Positions 61,305-64,000 of a stretch of DNA of 64,000 nucleotides are shown here, piece by piece. The stretch's first letter is position 1; every line of letters begins with the position of its first letter. A program made the translations under genes and the position numbers. Origin of the DNA: Subtercola sp. (GTDB taxonomy: Bacteria; Actinomycetota; Actinomycetes; Actinomycetales; Microbacteriaceae); NCBI GenBank assembly GCA_025463745.1, contig JAODBB010000005.1, positions 59,329-123,328 of the forward strand. The letters run 5' to 3'. The notes beneath the pieces were generated by a model. The model was not told where the DNA came from, made no database searches, and saw only the letters and a list, made by a program, of their open reading frames with translations.

Positions 61305-61355
61305 GGAGATTTCGCCATGATGGCGGCTATACGCCGGCACCCTATCGACTTCTCC
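61305..61355. repeat. hairpin repeat family 1, copy 3
   Basis: GGAGATTTCG (61305-61314) pairs with CGACTTCTCC (61346-61355) with one mismatch, and GGCG-GCTATA-CGCC sits at the tip. It lies 75 bases after the purB stop and directly precedes the family 2 array. The tip arms differ from copy 2 yet stay complementary. Confidence 0.8.
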
Positions 61356-61696
61356 GCCGTTTTCGCTCGGCCAGAGGACTGGTCGCCATCGATGTCGGTA
61401 GCGGTCAGAACCCAGCCACGAGCATGCAGTCGCACCGTGCGCCGCAGAAGCGGCGGCGCAGCAGACGAAGTCAGCTGAACGCGGCGACCGCGCTCGTCGC
61501 GTTCAGCGTCGGTAGCGGCCACAGCTCGGGATCGAGCACCCAGTCGCACCCTGCGCCGCAGAAGCGGCGGCGCACCAAACGAAGTCGGTCGAAAGCGGCG
61601 GCGTGTACGTCGCTTTCGACGTCGGTAGCGGCCACGGCTCAGCATCGAGCATCCAGTCGCACCGTACGCCGCAGGGGCGGCGGCGTACCAATGGGC
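61356..61696. repeat. hairpin repeat family 2, three tandem copies
   Basis: Three units of about 110 bases (A from ~61375, B from 61474, C from 61588) share GTCGGTAGCGG, CCAGTCGCACC (A reads GCAGTCGCACC) and GCCGCAG-n-GCGGCGGCG. Each of B and C opens with a long hairpin whose arms differ but stay complementary: GCTGAACGCG/CGCGTTCAGC in B, GTCGAAAGCG/CGCTTTCGAC in C. A GC-rich hairpin closes each unit: TGCGCCGC-AGAA-GCGGCGGCGCA in A and B, TACGCCGC with GCGGCGGCGTA in C. The 467-base interval 61230-61696 contains these repeats and no gene that I can support. Confidence 0.85.
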
Positions 61697-62005
61697 TCAG
61701 TGCCCCTTGGGGCCCGGGCCGAGGTAGGGGCGAGGAGTGGCGGAGCCCGGGCTGCCATCGTCGTCGTCATTCAGCTCTTGCTGCTCGGCGGCATTCGGCT
61801 TGAAGGTGAGGGTGAACATGGCGATCACGACGAGCGACACGATGAACGCAATGCCGAAGAACACCAGCGCGAGCAGCGGCTGGCGGGTCGACAGCAGAAC
61901 AGCCAGCCCAACGAAAAGCGCGAGAACGAGCGAAATAACGATGAGCTCGACGGGCTTCAGGATCTCTTTGCGGGTAGGCGGAACAGGTTGTACGGGTTCG
62001 GTCAC
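61697..62005 (-). CDS. small two-span membrane protein
   Basis: 102 residues from GTG, sharing GTGA with the stop of the next gene. A Pro-rich leader (EPVQPVPPTRKEILKPVE), two spans (LIVISLVLALFVGLAVLL; LLALVFFGIAFIVSLVVIAM) and an acidic Gly/Pro tail (NDDDDGSPGSATPRPYLGPG) are visible. It is similar in plan to small actinobacterial membrane proteins found beside HdeD-like genes; function unknown. Confidence 0.75.
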   Translation of the reverse strand: MTEPVQPVPPTRKEILKPVELIVISLVLALFVGLAVLLSTRQPLLALVFFGIAFIVSLVVIAMFTLTFKPNAAEQQELNDDDDGSPGSATPRPYLGPGPKGH

Positions 62006-62631
62006 GATGTCGTTTCTTGGCTCAGCGAGGCGGGTGTCGCTGGTGTCGGGCCCCAGCGCAGTGAGAGTCCGCCGATGACGAGGTAGATGCCGAGCATCAC
62101 GGCGTAGGCGCCGAAGAGGCCGACCGCGGTGACCACGTCGAGCGGAATGATCAGGAAGACGAGAGCCAACAGGGCCGTGAATGCGCCGGCGGCGATCCAG
62201 TCTTTGGCGGCGAGCTTGTCGATGGCCGAATCGGATGCCCGTGACGAACGCGCGCGCAGGCCACTGTACAGCTCGAGGAACCCGGTGAGGGCTGCGAAAA
62301 GCGTGACCGTGTAGAGAAAGAAAGGGGTTCCGCCGGCGTTGAACACCAATGCCACGACCCCGATGATGAACCCGACCACGCCCTGAGCGACGAACATGCG
62401 CCGCGTCACGCGCCCGGTAACGAAGCGAGCCGACAGAACGGCGACGAACAACGACTCGACGACCGCGTATGCACCGAAGACGAAAAGCCCCACCTGCGGC
62501 GAGTGGTTCTCGGTGAAGGTCAGGTAGGCGGCTACCACGAACGCCGGGATCGCCCGGGCTACGGGCACGCCCCAATAGGGCGAACGGCCCGGCGCGTGTT
62601 CACGCTCGACGCTCAAGAGAAGCGGCCTCAT
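62002..62631 (-). CDS. six-span membrane protein, HdeD/DUF308-like
   Basis: 209 residues. Repeated two-span units with FGAYAVVESLFVAVL, VGFIIGVVALVFNAGG and LVFLIIPLDVVTAVGLFGAYAV, plus GTPFFLYTVTLFAALTGFLELYSG, match the HdeD-type (DUF308) plan. The ribosome site before the ATG at 62631 is poor (AGGA touches the start codon). The role is unknown; E. coli HdeD protects against acid at high density. Confidence 0.75.
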   Translation of the reverse strand: MRPLLLSVEREHAPGRSPYWGVPVARAIPAFVVAAYLTFTENHSPQVGLFVFGAYAVVESLFVAVLSARFVTGRVTRRMFVAQGVVGFIIGVVALVFNAGGTPFFLYTVTLFAALTGFLELYSGLRARSSRASDSAIDKLAAKDWIAAGAFTALLALVFLIIPLDVVTAVGLFGAYAVMLGIYLVIGGLSLRWGPTPATPASLSQETTS

Positions 62632-62748
62632 TCCTGTGCTTGCTGACCCTCCATTGTACGGCGCCTTACCTGGGTGCCCGCGCCCGGGCCGCTCCCTCCG
62701 CCTCCCCCTCCACGACGCGGGTGTGCTCACTCTGCGGCATAGGACGGC

Positions 62749-62814
62749 GAGAGCGGCACTTGCGGACGAGAGATGCTGTTGCGCCGGCATCTCTCGTCTG
62801 CATCCACCGCTCTC
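62749..62814. other. nested hairpin, candidate structured RNA or terminator
   Basis: Outer arms GAGAGCGG (62749-62756) and CCGCTCTC (62807-62814) enclose symmetric eight-base internal loops and perfect 12-base inner arms GACGAGAGATGC (62765-62776) and GCATCTCTCGTC (62787-62798) around a ten-base loop. It sits in the 359-base gene-free interval 62632-62990, downstream of dnaB and upstream of the HdeD-like gene. Confidence 0.7.
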
Positions 62815-62881
62815 GCGGTCGGCGGCCTGGGGCGGGCGGAGGTGGAGCGGGTCGCGAGCGGCGGCGCACCGCCCGGAATCG

Positions 62882-62990
62882 GCAGAACGCGGCGACCGCG
62901 CTCGGCGCGTTCTGTGTTGTAGCGGCCAACACGGCGGAACGAGCATCCAGTCGCACTGTGCGTCACAGAAATGGCGGCGCACAAATATGC
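62882..62990. repeat. hairpin repeat family 2, copy D
   Basis: AGAACGCG (62884-62891) pairs with CGCGTTCT (62906-62913). GTAGCGGCC, GAGCATCCAGTCGCAC and GGCGGCGCAC follow as in copies A-C. It lies immediately 3' of dnaB, about 1.2 kb from the tandem copies. Confidence 0.8.
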
Positions 62991-64000
62991 TCAGGCGCGC
63001 GGCATATCTGCGAAGCGGGAGAAGTGGCCGTGGAAACCGACCGTGACCGTGGCCGTCGGGCCGTTGCGGTGCTTGGCCACGATGAGGTCGGCCTCGCCGG
63101 CGCGGGGGTTGTCTTTTTCGTAGGCGCTTTCACGGTGCAGCAGGATGACCATGTCGGCGTCTTGCTCGAGCGAACCCGATTCGCGCAGGTCTGAGAGGGC
63201 CGGCTTCTTGTCGGCGCGCTGCTCGGGGCCACGGTTGAGCTGGGAGAGGGCGATGACGGGAACCTGCAGTTCTTTCGCCATGAGCTTCAGCGCGCGGGAG
63301 AATTCGCTCACCTCTTGCTGGCGCGACTCGACACGCTTGCCGGAGGTCATGAGCTGCAGATAGTCGATGATGACCATCTTGAGCCCCACACGCTGCTTCA
63401 GCCGACGGCACTTCGCGCGGATCTCGACGAGCGTCATGTTGGGGCTGTCGTCGATGTAGAGCGGCGCGTCGTTGATGCGGCCGCGGGTGGCGGCGATCTT
63501 GGTCCAGTCTTGATTCTCGATGGTGCCCTTGCGCATGCTCTGCAGGGGAATCGACGACTCGGCCGACAGCAGTCGCATGGCGATCTCGCTGCGCCCCATT
63601 TCAAGCGAGAAGAAGATGGAGGGCATATCGTGCTTGATCGACGCGGCGCGGGCGAAGTCGAGCGCGAGCGTCGACTTGCCGAGTGCGGGGCGGGCGGCAA
63701 CGATAATCAGCTGGCCGGGGTGCAGCCCGTTGGTGAGGGAGTCGAGCTCGGCGAACCCGGTGGGTACTCCGGTCATCTGGCCTTCGCGGCCCTTCGCGGC
63801 CTCGATCTCGTCGATGGCCGCATTCACCGCCGTCGTGAGCGGAACGTAGTCTTCTGTCTCCGTGTTGCCGTTCACGGCGTAGATCTCGGCCTGAGCGTTG
63901 TTGACGAGATCCATCACCTCGCCCTCGCTGGCGTACCCCATCTGCACGATGCGGGTTCCCGCCTCGACGAGGCGGCGCAAGATCGCCTTCTCGGAGACGA
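62991..64000 (-). CDS. dnaB: replicative DNA helicase DnaB, C-terminal part (5' end outside the window)
   Basis: 336 codons are visible, reading through the right edge. The RecA-type domain is complete: PTGFAELDSLTNGLHPGQLI, Walker A ARPALGKSTLALDFA, SLEMGRSEIAMRLLSAE, Walker B VGLKMVIIDYLQLMTSGK, then VIALSQLNRGPEQRADKKP and the Arg-finger region AKHRNGPTATVTVGF. It is the ring helicase that opens the replication fork. The usual DnaB length is about 450, so the N-terminal primase-interaction domain lies outside. No intein is seen in this part. Confidence 0.96.
   Translation of the reverse strand, partial: VSEKAILRRLVEAGTRIVQMGYASEGEVMDLVNNAQAEIYAVNGNTETEDYVPLTTAVNAAIDEIEAAKGREGQMTGVPTGFAELDSLTNGLHPGQLIIVAARPALGKSTLALDFARAASIKHDMPSIFFSLEMGRSEIAMRLLSAESSIPLQSMRKGTIENQDWTKIAATRGRINDAPLYIDDSPNMTLVEIRAKCRRLKQRVGLKMVIIDYLQLMTSGKRVESRQQEVSEFSRALKLMAKELQVPVIALSQLNRGPEQRADKKPALSDLRESGSLEQDADMVILLHRESAYEKDNPRAGEADLIVAKHRNGPTATVTVGFHGHFSRFADMPRA

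Noticed and set aside
61217..61691. Short minus-strand frames with repeated peptides containing CDWMLDAEPWPLP
   Set aside because: The peptide similarity follows from the DNA repeats. Hairpin arms change in a paired way that ignores codons, and no ribosome site or stable frame is present.
1..64000. tRNA, rRNA, riboswitch or intein in the window
   Set aside because: I saw no cloverleaf with a TTCGAnTC-type arm in a suitable context, no rRNA segments, no recognisable riboswitch core, and no intein in the visible part of dnaB. A tRNAscan-SE and Infernal/Rfam run would settle this.

Overview
The window reads as the chromosome of a high-GC Gram-positive actinobacterium, most likely a member of the Microbacteriaceae. 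The base composition, frequent GTG and TTG starts with GGAGG-type ribosome sites, and a cell-wall protein ending in an LAETG sortase signal all point there. So do a DtxR/IdeR iron box, a perfect actinobacterial LexA box, DUF2510, DUF1206 and DUF2470 proteins, a fused CopD-CtaG protein and xylulose-5-phosphate phosphoketolase. It looks like ordinary chromosome: I see no phage, insertion sequence, integrase, CRISPR array, rRNA or tRNA.

Layout. 1-5043 (minus): sugar catabolism, with an FGGY kinase (running off the left edge), a split transketolase and a ribokinase-like PfkB kinase. 5148-8881 (minus): a YkcB/YkcC-like pair of membrane glycosyltransferases. 8982-11287: a tandem FadR-type operator, a GntR regulator and lldD. 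11322-20366: small regulator/oxidoreductase pairs (HxlR-QorB, MarR with an F420-reductase-like protein, HxlR with a RutE-like reductase), a methyltransferase, an aldo-keto reductase and a large Ig-repeat surface protein. 20482-23351: an MMPL transporter with an EXPERA-domain partner. 23449-33628: a deaminase, small membrane proteins, a VapBC-type module, a TDT transporter, a PanE-like reductase, a DHA2 exporter and two GNAT acetyltransferases. 33634-37001: an AlkB homologue behind a LexA box, then phosphoketolase. 37079-44807: an MFS protein, an SRPBCC protein with a hydrolase that lacks its catalytic residues, DUF2470 plus heme oxygenase with an iron box, a Pif1-like helicase and CopD-CtaG. 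44972-49415: HU and a zinc block (zinc-free ribosomal proteins S14, L33 and L28, then zur, znuB, znuC, znuA and a Zur box). 49444-54154: E1/E2 genes of a 2-oxoacid dehydrogenase and an aminotransferase. 54390-64000: a HEAT-GT4 protein, a GT1 enzyme, a small holin-like protein, a phosphatase, purB, two membrane proteins and the 3' part of dnaB.

The genes group into working units. The zinc block joins uptake, sensing and ribosomes that need no zinc. The lactate unit is probably autoregulated through its palindromes. Heme degradation is placed under iron control and alkylation repair under SOS control. Split transketolase and phosphoketolase both serve pentose-phosphate carbon flow.

Three things stand out. 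First, intergenic repeats at the right end fold into hairpins whose paired bases change together between copies. Second, a bacterial relative of TMEM97 (EXPERA) is translationally coupled to an MMPL/RND transporter. Third, low-complexity tandem repeats are inserted in otherwise ordinary enzymes, most strikingly a 21-bp minisatellite inside the FGGY kinase. All calls come from reading the sequence; no database search was run.
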